From positions 1,550,001 to 1,614,000 of the forward strand of contig NZ_CP117449.1 in NCBI RefSeq assembly GCF_030687835.1: DNA of 64,000 bases, given 5' to 3'. Shown piece by piece: positions 8,982-17,013 of this stretch. The notes below the pieces were generated by a model, which was not told the DNA's origin, ran no database searches, and was given only the letters and a program-made list of their open reading frames with translations. The translations under genes and the position numbers were made by a program. Numbering within the stretch: position 1 is the stretch's first letter; each line of letters opens with the position of its first letter. The DNA comes from Pseudomonas hefeiensis. GTDB taxonomy: Bacteria; Pseudomonadota; Gammaproteobacteria; Pseudomonadales; Pseudomonadaceae.

Positions 8982-10937
8982 ATGTTTCCAAATAAATCTG
9001 TCCCCTTTTCTCCAAGCACCGACCTGCCGAAGAATGAAAATGAGTTCGGCGCCACGATGCCGATCGCCATCAGCGCCAGCGATGACGCCAGCAGCGTCAC
9101 CCGCAGCGGTATCAGTGGCGGCACGATTGTCATCAGCAACGACGCCGAGCAGCAGAAGCGCACCGGCAAGAATGGCGAGCAAACCGTCGCCAGCCTCAAC
9201 CGCGACGTGTCCAGCGACCGTGACACCAGCGGCGTGCTCAAGCCGATCTTTGATGAAGACGAGATTCGTGCCGGTTTCGAGATCGTCGGGGCGTTCGCCA
9301 ACGAAGCCAGCACCTTGCTTGCCAACAAGGCCAAGGAAGTCGATCTCAAGCGCAAACAGGCTGAAGCCGCCGAGGCCAAAGCTCTGGACCCCAACGCCCA
9401 GCTCACTGACACCGAACGCCTGGCGCTGATCAACAGCTCCCAGCAGTTGAAGGCGCAAGCCCGCAACATCGCCGACAACTGGGGCGCGGGCGGCACCTAC
9501 CGGCAGATCACCACCGCGCTGGTGGGCGCGGCCAGCGGCAACATCAGCGGCAGCAACGGCGCCTTCGTTCAGGGATTGGTAGTCAATTACGTGCAACAGC
9601 GGGGCGCCGGCTACATCGGCGATCTCGTCGCAGACGGCAAACTCACCGAAGGCTCGCCACTGCACGCCGCCCTGCACGGCATCGTCGCCTGCGCAGGTGC
9701 CGCCGCCAGCAGCCAGAGCTGTGGCAGCGGTGCCGCGGGCGCAGCGGCCTCGAGCCTGCTCACCGGCCTGTTCTCCGAAGCCAGCCCCGATGAAAGCGAA
9801 TCCCAGCGTGAAGCCAAGCGCAACCTGATCGTCAGTATCGTCACCGGGCTGGCCGCCAACAGCTCCTCGCTCGACCCGGCCACCGCCAACAGCGCCGCCG
9901 GCGCAGCGGTGGACAACAACTGGCTGGCGACCCAGCAGTTGGTTCAGGCGGAGAAGGAGTACAGCGAGGCTGACGGTCTCGGGGCCAAAGCGCAGGTGAT
10001 CGCCAAGTGGGCGTACATCCACAAGAAACAAGACGTCTTGACCCGCTTCGGCGTGGGCAAAGGCTTGGTGCAGGCGGGCTGGAGCGACGTCGAGGGTCTG
10101 GCGCAATTCCTCCTCCATCCGGTTGACGGAATCAACGGCCTCAAGGCCCTGGTCAACGACCCCGAGGCCCGCAAGCAGTTTGGCGACGGGGTGGTCAACG
10201 AACTCAACGCTAAACTCGACCGTGTTAAAGATGCCCTGGAAAACGGCGGGGATGATCGCGCCGTGCAATTGGGCCAGGACATTGGCGAGCTGGTTTGGCA
10301 GGTTGGCAGTATTGCTACGGGGGTTGGTGGGGCGGCCAAGGGTGGCGTGGCATTGGCGAAAGCCGGGATCAAGGTGGGCACGGAGGGGCTCGAGGCGATG
10401 GCCGGCCTGGCCAAGTTCGATAAGCTGGTGGCCCGTGGTGGGCAGTTTAACCCCAACGGCACCCCGCTGATGGATTTCCGGGCGCTCACCAACGCACAGA
10501 AGAGCATCATCGGCGATGTCATGGGCGGTGAGCGGATCAAGTCACTGGTGCCGAGCGCCGAGAAAATTGGCCGGGCCCCGGATATTGGCCAAACCGGTAT
10601 TGATGACTTGTACAAGGTCGACAAGCCGGGTGTTGATTACTTGGTTGTGGAATACAAGTTTGGCTCGTCCAAGCTGAAGCCGACCAAAGACGGTTTGCAG
10701 ATGAGTGATGATTGGTTACAGGGAACCAACACTAACTACGACCGCATTCTGGAATCGGTCGGTGGCAACCAAAAAACGGCTGACAGCATCAATAAAGCAA
10801 TGGCGGCTGGTCGCGTCGAGAAGTGGTTGGTTCACACAGATCCATTCGGAAACGTTACCGTAGGTGTTCTGGAAAAAGGCGGGAAGTTTGTGACTGATCC
10901 GGTTGCAACATCCAAGTTACTGGGGGGGATTCAATGA
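8982..10937 (+). pseudogene. Orphan CdiA C-terminal module with PD-(D/E)XK (PoNe-like) nuclease tail
   Basis: Up to 651 codons, but no secretion domain and no FHA repeats. The first ~25 codons come from the repeat/IS junction; resemblance to CdiA starts near ATMPIAISAS. It contains the alanine-rich pre-toxin region (WGAGGTYRQITTAL, then HAALHGIVACAGAAAS) and AAVDNNWL at about residue 310, a VENN-type motif. The tail has GVDYLVVEYKFG at about 550-561, with the D...E-x-K spacing of a PD-(D/E)XK nuclease, then QMSDDW. This looks like the PoNe DNase family, supported by the DUF1911-like immunity gene that overlaps it by 4 bases. It is a displaced toxin tip of a different CdiA class from the one upstream; it cannot be secreted as it stands but could be recombined onto a full-length cdiA. 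Confidence 0.75.
8989..9014. repeat. Intergenic repeat A, right half only (copy 2)
   Basis: CCAAATAAATCTGTCCCC followed by TTTTCTCC, immediately right of the IS3 element. The matching left half is missing, so the repeat was cut by the insertion or by an associated deletion. Confidence 0.65.
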
Positions 10938-11833
10938 TTCGGGCACCGCTGGGAGACTCCCGCTATTGGTCGGAATGGGTTGAGTATGGTGATGAGAGCA
11001 TCGTCGAGGCGCTTGAGACCGCCGCTAAACCTGCCGGCGATCCCGACTATGCGCCGCAGTACGTTTTCATCATTGCGCAGAAACACTGGCACCAGATGCT
11101 ACGACGGTATTCCGCTGGAGATCCGATAGCGGACCTGTCGCGATACTTTCCTGGGCTGCTCGATGCCTGGGAAGAGGCCGAGCGCCTTGGCGCGACGGTC
11201 TGGACCCAGGAGCAGCAATTCACCCGCCACAGCTGGCGTGTCAACTACGACCATTACATCACCTGCTTCTGGCTGGTGGGGTTGGGATTGGCGCTGGATA
11301 TCCCAGATGACCAGTGGAAGCGGTTGTTGGCGCTGATCGGTAACGAAGGCGGGGACTTGTTGCTCGACCGAATAATCGCGAGTCGCAGCCCTGAACGCAA
11401 AATAGGTTCAGCGCTTCTTTACCCAAAACCCTACGCTCGGTTGCTGGCGGCGGTAGACGCTCCGGCGGATTCGCAAGCATCGCTGTTGAATGCATTCGTC
11501 AAACATTGGTACACGGACGTGCGTACCGGTGCCAAGTCTGGCTCTGATCCTCAGGCCGTCAGTTACAGACATCCCTATTGGTACACCTACGGCGATGAAA
11601 ACTTCGACGGCGGCGCCTATTTCGGTCGTTGGTGCGTGGAGGCGGTGGCGGCGGTCAAGGCTTTTGATATGGACGATTCACAGTGTTTGGGGCTTGAGCA
11701 TTACCCAGGGGACTTATTGAGGCCCAACGGCCCGAGTACGCACCCGGTAACGCGGCAGGAAGCCGAGCCACCTGCAACGGTGGCTGCGGAAAGTAAAGCT
11801 GGATTTTGGGCGAGGTTGTTGGGGCGGCGTTAG
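10934..11833 (+). CDS. PoNi-like immunity protein (DUF1910/DUF1911)
   Basis: 299 residues; ATG overlaps the stop of the nuclease module by 4 bases (ATGA), so the two are translationally coupled. It is an alpha-helical cytosolic protein with the pattern of the DUF1910/DUF1911 pair: an N-terminal helical part ending near AQKHWHQMLRRYSAGDPI, then WEEAERLGATVW, YDHYITCFWLVGLGLALD, and a C-terminal HPYWYTYGDENFDGGAYFGRWCVEAVA. Proteins of this family (PoNi) neutralise PoNe DNases, which agrees with the E-x-K nuclease signature next door. The C-terminal ~30 residues are a variable, low-complexity extension. Confidence 0.75.
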   Translation: MIRAPLGDSRYWSEWVEYGDESIVEALETAAKPAGDPDYAPQYVFIIAQKHWHQMLRRYSAGDPIADLSRYFPGLLDAWEEAERLGATVWTQEQQFTRHSWRVNYDHYITCFWLVGLGLALDIPDDQWKRLLALIGNEGGDLLLDRIIASRSPERKIGSALLYPKPYARLLAAVDAPADSQASLLNAFVKHWYTDVRTGAKSGSDPQAVSYRHPYWYTYGDENFDGGAYFGRWCVEAVAAVKAFDMDDSQCLGLEHYPGDLLRPNGPSTHPVTRQEAEPPATVAAESKAGFWARLLGRR

Positions 11834-11842
11834 CTGTCCCGA

Positions 11843-11877
11843 AATGGGCGACCCACAAGTCGCCCGTTTTCTTTATT
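11843..11877 (+). terminator. Rho-independent terminator after PoNi gene
   Basis: Stem GGGCGAC (11846-11852) / GTCGCCC (11859-11865) followed by GTTTTCTTTATT. The left half of the same hairpin recurs at about 13235-13250 after the third gene downstream. Confidence 0.7.
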
Positions 11878-11943
11878 CCCCTTTTCTTCAAGAACCAGCG
11901 AGAAATATGGCTACCCTTTTTTCGAGGTAGGCAGGAGGTCGGT

Positions 11944-12540
11944 ATGAAATATTACTTACTGCGCGAAGATATGCAGATTCCTCAATGCCGGTATTTGGGA
12001 GAAATCAAACACTGCAATAATTGGCTCTTCATTGATCCTCCGGTTGTGTACATGGAACCCTGTACCTATACGCTCGACGTTATCAACGAAGGTGTGAGTG
12101 TGGATTTTTCCTTGGCTGGATATACTTCTGTGCCGGTCCTGAGCAATAAAGCCAGAGATGCGCTGATTGGAATTCCCGAGGTTGATGAACCCTATAGGAA
12201 TATGGTGCTTGAGCCTGTGACGGTTGCAGGGGAACAATTTTTTAATCATTACTATGTAATGATTGTCGAAACCCAATTGGATTGTGTAGACGAAGCACGT
12301 TCTGACTTCGAAAAATATGAAATCAATGATCCCGTACGACCGGATAGGGCTGGTGAGTACAGGGTCTTTCTGAACCTCGTGATTGATCCCGACAAGGCTC
12401 AGGGGAAGCACATTTTTCGTCTCGGGAAGCACTTGGGGGCGTTGACTGTGAGTGAACAAGTGAAGCACCGTTTGGAGCGTGCAGGCTTGGCCGGAATGCT
12501 CTTCGAGGGGGTTAACGGGGAAAGCAGGGTCGTGTGCTGA
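11944..12540 (+). CDS. Imm11/DUF1629-like orphan immunity protein
   Basis: 198 residues from ATG 11944, preceded by GGAGG at about 11935; an open frame continues upstream but has no better start. It begins MKYYLLREDM and has a central VPVLSNKARDALIG and a late GVNGES segment. This layout recalls the DUF1629/Imm11 immunity family (N-terminal MKYY/LL, a SxKxxxxL helix in the middle). No toxin gene lies directly before it, so if it is an immunity protein it is an orphan that protects against toxins of other strains. The assignment is by eye and moderate. Confidence 0.55.
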   Translation: MKYYLLREDMQIPQCRYLGEIKHCNNWLFIDPPVVYMEPCTYTLDVINEGVSVDFSLAGYTSVPVLSNKARDALIGIPEVDEPYRNMVLEPVTVAGEQFFNHYYVMIVETQLDCVDEARSDFEKYEINDPVRPDRAGEYRVFLNLVIDPDKAQGKHIFRLGKHLGALTVSEQVKHRLERAGLAGMLFEGVNGESRVVC

Positions 12541-12595
12541 GCAGGCGAGCAATTGGCCCACAGCATAGGATTCTGCCAGCAGAGGAAGCCATACG

Positions 12596-13210
12596 ATGAG
12601 GGATGAGGATTTCGGGTATTTCATCAGTGTAATGGGGGAAGCCACATCTCATCGGCAAGCGCCAGACTCCCACCTTGCGAAATATCGTGGAGTTCTACCT
12701 GACGTGCTGCTCGGCTATTGGCAGCAAGAAGGCTGGTGCGGGTACGCCAATGGGCTTTTCTGGACAGTGGACCCGGATGACTACAAACACCTGCTCGATA
12801 TGTGGCTCGCGGACACTGTATTTCCGCAGATAGATAACTACCACGTTATTGCGAGAAGTGCGTTCAGGACCCTTTATGCCTGGGGAGAAAAGTACAATCA
12901 GAAAATTGTTGTTTCGTGCCCGACGGGCTCCTTCGTAGCATTGATGAGTAAGCTGAAAGCGCCCAGTAATAATCCAGACCTTGCCATTCAGACATTTTTC
13001 GCTATGTCTGATAAGGAGCGTTTCGATTTGGAAGATGGTCAGGGTGAGTTTCTATTTGAGCGAGCGCTGGCGAAGTTGGGCCCTTTGGACGAAAGTGAGC
13101 TCTACGGCTTTGAGCCGGCTTTGTTCGTTGGAGGCACTGCGTCGTTAGAGCATTTGGTTAAGTGCAATCTGGATGTCCATTTGACGGTGCTTAGTCGAAT
13201 GCGATCCTGA
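12596..13210 (+). CDS. GAD-like/DUF1851 immunity protein (Tdi1-like)
   Basis: 204 residues, ATG at 12596 with AGAGGAAG upstream. The N-terminal half (AKYRGVLPDVLLGYWQQEGW then YANGLFWTVDPDDY) is typical of GAD-like domains. The C-terminal half (FALAKLGPLDESELYGFEPAL-like segment, then GGTASLEHLVKC) matches the DUF1851 pattern. This two-domain layout is found in Tdi1-type immunity proteins, which counter Tde-type DNases. No matching toxin is adjacent, so it looks like an orphan immunity gene carried in the array. Confidence 0.7.
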   Translation: MRDEDFGYFISVMGEATSHRQAPDSHLAKYRGVLPDVLLGYWQQEGWCGYANGLFWTVDPDDYKHLLDMWLADTVFPQIDNYHVIARSAFRTLYAWGEKYNQKIVVSCPTGSFVALMSKLKAPSNNPDLAIQTFFAMSDKERFDLEDGQGEFLFERALAKLGPLDESELYGFEPALFVGGTASLEHLVKCNLDVHLTVLSRMRS

Positions 13211-13249
13211 GAAGCAGGGGGGGCCGTGAAGAAAACGGGCGACCCACTA

Positions 13250-13325
13250 GGGGAGAGGGGGGAGATTTATTTAATTGCTCTGTTCTTAAATAAAACTATC
13301 CCCTTTTCTTTTTCTCCTTTTCTTG
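13250..13325. repeat. Intergenic repeat A, copy 3
   Basis: GGGGAGATTTATTT ... TTGCTCTGTTCTTAAATAAA ... ATCCCCTTTTCTTTTTCTCC. Purine-rich left arm and pyrimidine-rich right arm around a shared core, between two immunity-like genes. Confidence 0.75.
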
Positions 13326-13366
13326 GTAATTGTTGGTTTTAAGAATGCACCTAAGGGTGGGAGCTG

Positions 13367-13696
13367 ATGAGTGAGCAGGAGCTGTATCAAAGAATTGGCC
13401 AGCTTTTGTTGGATGCTGGTCCTTCGGAGGCTCGGAAAATAGTTGTTAGAGCCAGGCTTTTTGCTGAGGGTGATGGAGGAAGTTATGAGTTTGACTATTT
13501 CGATAAGGTAAACCACTCCAGCTGGTTTGATCCGGATAGCAGGGCTGTGGGGGATTTAACAGAATTATTGGTTGAGCTCCGGGGCTTCTATGTTGAAAAT
13601 GGTTTGTGCCACAACGGAAAAGCCTGGTCTTCGTGTGCAGTCACCCTGGATGTGAAGGAAATGAAAATTAGCATTGACTATAACTATGATGATTGA
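13367..13696 (+). CDS. YezG/DUF600-like immunity protein
   Basis: 109 residues, ATG 13367 after GGTGGGAGC. The sequence starts SEQELYQRIGQLLLDAGP, then ARKIVVRARLFAEGDGGSYEFDYF and a C-terminal W-x-S-CAVTLDVKEMKISIDYNYDD strand region. This order (N-terminal helix, hydrophobic strand with a YxFDY motif, acidic C-terminal strand) is that of the YezG/DUF600 immunity family that protects against LXG and related polymorphic toxins. There is no toxin partner here. Low GC and position in the array support horizontal acquisition. Confidence 0.65.
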   Translation: MSEQELYQRIGQLLLDAGPSEARKIVVRARLFAEGDGGSYEFDYFDKVNHSSWFDPDSRAVGDLTELLVELRGFYVENGLCHNGKAWSSCAVTLDVKEMKISIDYNYDD

Positions 13697-13760
13697 TTTG
13701 TTTTCGTTCATGGAGGTTGGAGAAGGGACAGAGAATGTTGCATGGAATTTCCAAGCGAGC

Positions 13761-13832
13761 CGAGGGAGACCGGGGAAAAACCCCGCTTATGTACAACTTT
13801 TTAGTTAGAAAACGTGGTCTGTTCCTGTTATT
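13761..13832. repeat. Intergenic repeat B, copy 1
   Basis: Contains CCGGGGAAAAACCCCG, then GTACAACTTTTTAG and GAAAACGTGGTCTGTTCCTG. A clearly related copy is at 15377-15450. The end resembles GTGGTCTGTCCCC-type sequences, so it may be a relative of repeat A. Confidence 0.65.
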
Positions 13833-13852
13833 CCTCATGAGAACGCACCGAA

Positions 13853-14722
13853 GTGAAAAAAAATAATAACCTACTTGAGCAGCACCGACGCTGGCTTTCC
13901 CGGTCGGAAGGCATGACGGCTCAGGAGCTTGCCTACATTGAAGAGGATCTGGCCAGCGACTCGTTAGGTGGATTGAACAATGTGGCTGATTCATTGGGGA
14001 TGCTGGCGACCTATTATGGCATTCAGGGCGAAGTCGCTATCAGTGACAGAGATGCTTCTGGCTGGGAGCATGTCTCGCGCTCGATGATGTATCGTTATTT
14101 GGCGCTGATGCTCAAAGCAAAGGCTTTCTCCAAAACGAGTTTTCTTCAAGGCGTCAAAACTGTCCCCAATTTGACTAATCAATTGAGCATTACCGGATGC
14201 TTGCTGGCCGGATTGATAGTGGCTGATCGTCGAGATCTGGCTGCGTCCGTAGCCGATGTGCTGGCGGGGATGCTGACCATCAATGGCGCCGTCGATTCCA
14301 GCTATCTTAAACAGCGTCGATTCGAACCGTTCATGCTCTGGCTTTATTCAGTCTATGCACAAGGAGATACGCTTCCAGAGATCAAGTCGATGGATCTGGG
14401 TATTTATCAAAACGTGATAGACGAATGGACAAATGAGCAAGGGCTTGCTCATGCACTGGAAGAGCTATGTCAATATCACTTATCCAATGTTGAAGACAAC
14501 GGTGGGGCCTGGGACCCTGAATTCAAATATGCGCCTTTCGATTTGTTGCCTTTGGAGATCCACGCGATTTTCCAGGTCCGACAGCAACTAGGTTTGACTG
14601 TTCCAGCTGTGTCGAGTCCTTTATTGTCCGCAGAGACGGCTGCGCTGGAGAACCTGGTCATCATTTCTGATCAGCTTGCGGTCCGGGTAGAAACGGCCTA
14701 CGAGAGTTTCTTCGGGGTTTAG
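13853..14722 (+). CDS. Imm49-like immunity protein
   Basis: 289 residues from GTG 13853 (a GAAGTG context without a strong ribosome binding site). All-helical cytosolic protein, with SRSMMYRYLALMLKA in the first half and, near the end, FKYAPFDLLPLEIHAIFQVRQ, the most distinctive stretch and one typical of the Imm49 immunity family. Imm49 members are found beside polymorphic toxins of Rhs, CDI and T6SS type. No toxin is adjacent, so it would be an orphan immunity gene. It lies between a copy of repeat B and a copy of repeat A. Confidence 0.6.
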   Translation: MKKNNNLLEQHRRWLSRSEGMTAQELAYIEEDLASDSLGGLNNVADSLGMLATYYGIQGEVAISDRDASGWEHVSRSMMYRYLALMLKAKAFSKTSFLQGVKTVPNLTNQLSITGCLLAGLIVADRRDLAASVADVLAGMLTINGAVDSSYLKQRRFEPFMLWLYSVYAQGDTLPEIKSMDLGIYQNVIDEWTNEQGLAHALEELCQYHLSNVEDNGGAWDPEFKYAPFDLLPLEIHAIFQVRQQLGLTVPAVSSPLLSAETAALENLVIISDQLAVRVETAYESFFGV

Positions 14723-14741
14723 ACGCAGGAGCTATCACAGA

Positions 14742-14845
14742 GGGAAAAGGGAAAAGAGGACAGATTTATTTCGGGAAAAGGGGGCAGATTTATTTAATTA
14801 CTCTGTTCTTAAATAAATCTGTCCCATTTTCTTCTATTTTTCTTC
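14742..14845. repeat. Intergenic repeat A, copy 4 with duplicated left arm
   Basis: The left arm appears twice (AGAGGACAGATTTATTTCGGG, slightly shortened here, and GGGGGCAGATTTATTT), then TTACTCTGTTCTTAAATAAA and TCTGTCCCATTTTCTTC. The best-preserved copy: GGCAGATTTATTT pairs with AAATAAATCTGTCC. Confidence 0.75.
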
Positions 14846-14900
14846 TAAAGGGTGTCCTTTTCGGCTTCTTTTCGGGTTTTCTACCGCCAAAGGTTAAGCA

Positions 14901-15347
14901 ATGATTATGCGTTTAGAGATGGTTGAGAAGAGCCTCGTCGAAAAACTAAAAATCTCCAGTGAAGAGCAGCGACGAAGTGCGGTAAAAGTAGCCTGTGAGC
15001 TTGCTTTTCAGGCCTGTCCGGTAGATGTGCCTATTGTTACCGAATCCCTTGGGCAACTATGTCTTGGTAATAAGCTCACGGCTGAGCAGGCTTCTGGGCT
15101 AGATATTTTGGTTGCGCAGTTAGATGAACAGTATTTTGACTTGCAAGATAGCCTGAATGATGGGCAAAACTTAGATGTAAAAGTCCATCGGTTGTTTAGC
15201 CAGGCGCGTGTTGTATCGGCGCTGTCCTTGGCCGGTGGAGAAAATTCGCTTATGGCAGCGACCGAAGCGATATATGAGGCATCATCAGCTGTTGATGATA
15301 GGATGTATATTTTTAAATCCGTATTTTCGGTTTTGTCAGAGTCTTAA
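14901..15347 (+). CDS. Unknown small protein in immunity array
   Basis: 148 residues, ATG 14901 (a second ATG at 14907 is also possible), with AAAGG upstream. Almost entirely helical and acidic, no signal peptide, no membrane segment. I do not recognise the family. Its size, AT-rich codon use, lack of any partner and location between repeat copies are the same as those of the recognisable immunity genes around it, so an orphan immunity role is a reasonable inference but nothing more. Confidence 0.6.
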   Translation: MIMRLEMVEKSLVEKLKISSEEQRRSAVKVACELAFQACPVDVPIVTESLGQLCLGNKLTAEQASGLDILVAQLDEQYFDLQDSLNDGQNLDVKVHRLFSQARVVSALSLAGGENSLMAATEAIYEASSAVDDRMYIFKSVFSVLSES

Positions 15348-15376
15348 TGTTAATTGTTAAAGCTGTCTCCTTTTTG

Positions 15377-15450
15377 GGAGGGTCGCCGGGGACAGCCCGC
15401 GTTTCTGTACAGTTTTTTAAAGAGAAAACTTGGTCTTTTCCTGTTTTCTT
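15377..15450. repeat. Intergenic repeat B, copy 2
   Basis: CGCCGGGGACAGCCCGCG, then CTGTACAGTTTTTTA and GAAAACTTGGTCTTTTCCTG; aligns over its length with 13761-13832. Confidence 0.65.
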
Positions 15451-15501
15451 CTTTGAGAGAAATTCTACAGGTGAGGTTGTTGCGCCTCGGAGTGCTTCGT
15501 A

Positions 15502-15858
15502 ATGAAGTTGAAAATTGAATTTCCCAAGAATTTGGTTACGAATGAGTTGCTTCGGCAGAAGCGGATTCCCTGTGTATGCAAGATAGCCAGCGAGTTTGAG
15601 GTTTTTTTTGCGGAAACTATTCCTGAATCGTCTGGAGTGGTGTTGGGATGGGATCGAAAAAAATTGGAGTTAAGAGCTGTTGCAGGGGCAGGTGGTCAGT
15701 ATACGCATCATGCTTCTGGCATGATTACTCTGAAGGACATTGGGGATGGTGTTTATGAAATAATTGATCTTGAGATGTTTTATAGGAGTTTTGGTTGGTG
15801 CGCTATCTTGAGGGGCGGTGAATATGCACCACCAGGGGAATTCTGGGACGAAGAGTAA
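15502..15858 (+). CDS. Unknown small protein in immunity array
   Basis: 118 residues from ATG 15502. Predominantly beta-strand pattern (MKLKIEFPKNLVTN, then VFFAETIPESSGVVLGW, and ITLKDIGDGVYEIIDLEMFY) ending with a W and acidic tail. No family recognised. Cytosolic by appearance. It is placed with the immunity array by size, base composition and position. It is followed 52 bases later by the next gene, so the two may be co-transcribed. Confidence 0.55.
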   Translation: MKLKIEFPKNLVTNELLRQKRIPCVCKIASEFEVFFAETIPESSGVVLGWDRKKLELRAVAGAGGQYTHHASGMITLKDIGDGVYEIIDLEMFYRSFGWCAILRGGEYAPPGEFWDEE

Positions 15859-15909
15859 TGGTTGCGAGGATTTATTGCCGCCTTCACCAAAAACTGGCGA
15901 GAACTAAAC

Positions 15910-16530
15910 ATGAATTCTTTGTTGTCGAACTGGTGTGCCTTCTGTGAAGACAGGGCGGTTTTCGATAAATCTCACTTTTTGGGATTGTTGAAAGCGCACA
16001 GTGGCTCCGAGGAGATTCGACGTATATTTAGTTATTTTTCGTCCTCGGAAGAGTTGGTTGATAGAGTTGAGCGCGTTCTTGCCTCTGGAGATGTGGAAAC
16101 GTCTCTGTATCTCTTGCCAAGACTTAAAGTTGGAAGTGATGAGCTAATTCGGCTAGGTCGGGAGTGGCTCAAGGAGCAAGAAAGAGTATGTGGGGTTCTC
16201 GGTGACTCCGAAGTCCTCAGTATTTGTGAAGATGCCCGAGTGCTTTTTGTTAATGGTCACGATATGGATCATTGGCTTCAACAAGATATACCTCATTATT
16301 GGGTTTTTGATGAGATTGGGGATGCGATCAGAGGAAGCCGGGTTTCTGATACTGAGCAAATTTATGCGCTGTTTGAGGCGCTTTATGGATTGGCTGCGGA
16401 TTATTATCTTGCTTGGTATGTTGGGCGGCCGTTGTTTAAATTCGAAATTGATTTGGAACCCTATTTTAGATTCTGGCGGGCTGGAGGAAGATGTGCTCTC
16501 ACCGAGAGTGGGTTCTTTGTAACTAACTAG
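15910..16530 (+). CDS. Unknown protein, probable orphan immunity gene
   Basis: 206 residues from ATG 15910 (MNSLLSNWCAFCEDR); the frame is open back to a TTG at 15862, but that would start almost at the stop of the previous gene. Helical, acidic, aromatic-rich, with no signal peptide. Not recognised as a known family. It is the last small gene of the AT-rich array; a copy of repeat A follows directly. Confidence 0.6.
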   Translation: MNSLLSNWCAFCEDRAVFDKSHFLGLLKAHSGSEEIRRIFSYFSSSEELVDRVERVLASGDVETSLYLLPRLKVGSDELIRLGREWLKEQERVCGVLGDSEVLSICEDARVLFVNGHDMDHWLQQDIPHYWVFDEIGDAIRGSRVSDTEQIYALFEALYGLAADYYLAWYVGRPLFKFEIDLEPYFRFWRAGGRCALTESGFFVTN

Positions 16531-16547
16531 GGCTAGTATGGTTAAGG

Positions 16548-16603
16548 TGGAGGGCGGATTTTTTTAATTGCTTTGTTCTTAAATAAATATTTCCCTTTCT
16601 TTC
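16548..16603. repeat. Intergenic repeat A, copy 5
   Basis: GGAGGGCGGATTTTTTTAATTGCTTTGTTCTTAAATAAATATTTCCCTTTC region. It shares the core TTAATTGCTTTGTTCTTAAA with copies 3 and 4 and is the most degenerate at its ends. Confidence 0.65.
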
Positions 16604-16808
16604 GTTTTTTTCTTTCTTTTTTACGAGCGAACACCACCTTGTCCAGCACTGGCTAGGATACGCACCCGACGGTTTCGATAGAATGAAATATCTTGTGTTG
16701 GGATGTTTCCCATTGACTTGCAGGACATTTCCTAGAAAATCCCAACCCCTTGCGCCTGCCGATTCCGGTGCCTAGTCTTTGTTCGCCGCTGCCAATCCAG
16801 CGGTCGGG

Positions 16809-17013
16809 TTTAGCAGCTCGAAATCACGTTAGGCGCATGGCAACTGCCATTCAGTGCGGGCGTTTTTATTGCTCGAAGTCTTATGGCGGCTGTGCGCAGG
16901 GCATCTTCGGGTGCGCCGGTTTCCTAACGTACCGGTCTGCTAACCTGCGCATGGCTGCCACCCATTCGTTTAGCAGCGAACGTGGCGGCCCCCACTTACG
17001 TTAGGGGTATTCC
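16809..17013 (+). promoter_or_regulatory. Candidate structured leader RNA with alternative hairpins over the ribosome binding site
   Basis: A central strand, CCTAACGT (16923-16930) plus CTGCTAA (16937-16943), can pair upstream with TTAGCAG (16810-16816) and ACGTTAGG (16826-16833), or downstream with TTAGCAG (16970-16976) and ACGTTAGG (16998-17005). Each fold is properly nested and the two exclude each other. The downstream fold covers the first three bases of the AGGGG ribosome binding site (17003-17007), six bases before ATG 17014. GGCTGCCAC (16953-16961) can also pair with GTGGCGGCC (16982-16990). Pairing was worked out by eye; the regulatory role is inference. The stretch 16604-16808 holds nothing else that I can identify. 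Confidence 0.55.

Noticed and set aside
8982..9056. First 25 codons of the orphan nuclease module as a genuine N-terminus
   Set aside because: They read through repeat A and have no likeness to CdiA, so the start is accidental.
7613..16603. Repeat-flanked small-gene cassettes as an integron
   Set aside because: No integrase and no attC-type folded sites with the conserved RYYYAAC/GTTRRRY pair; genes have their own starts and not a single promoter orientation requirement.
16750..17004. 84-codon open frame before the DUF3077-like gene
   Set aside because: It falls within the structured leader and overlaps the ribosome binding site region; I treat it as RNA structure. Conservation at the third codon position would change this.
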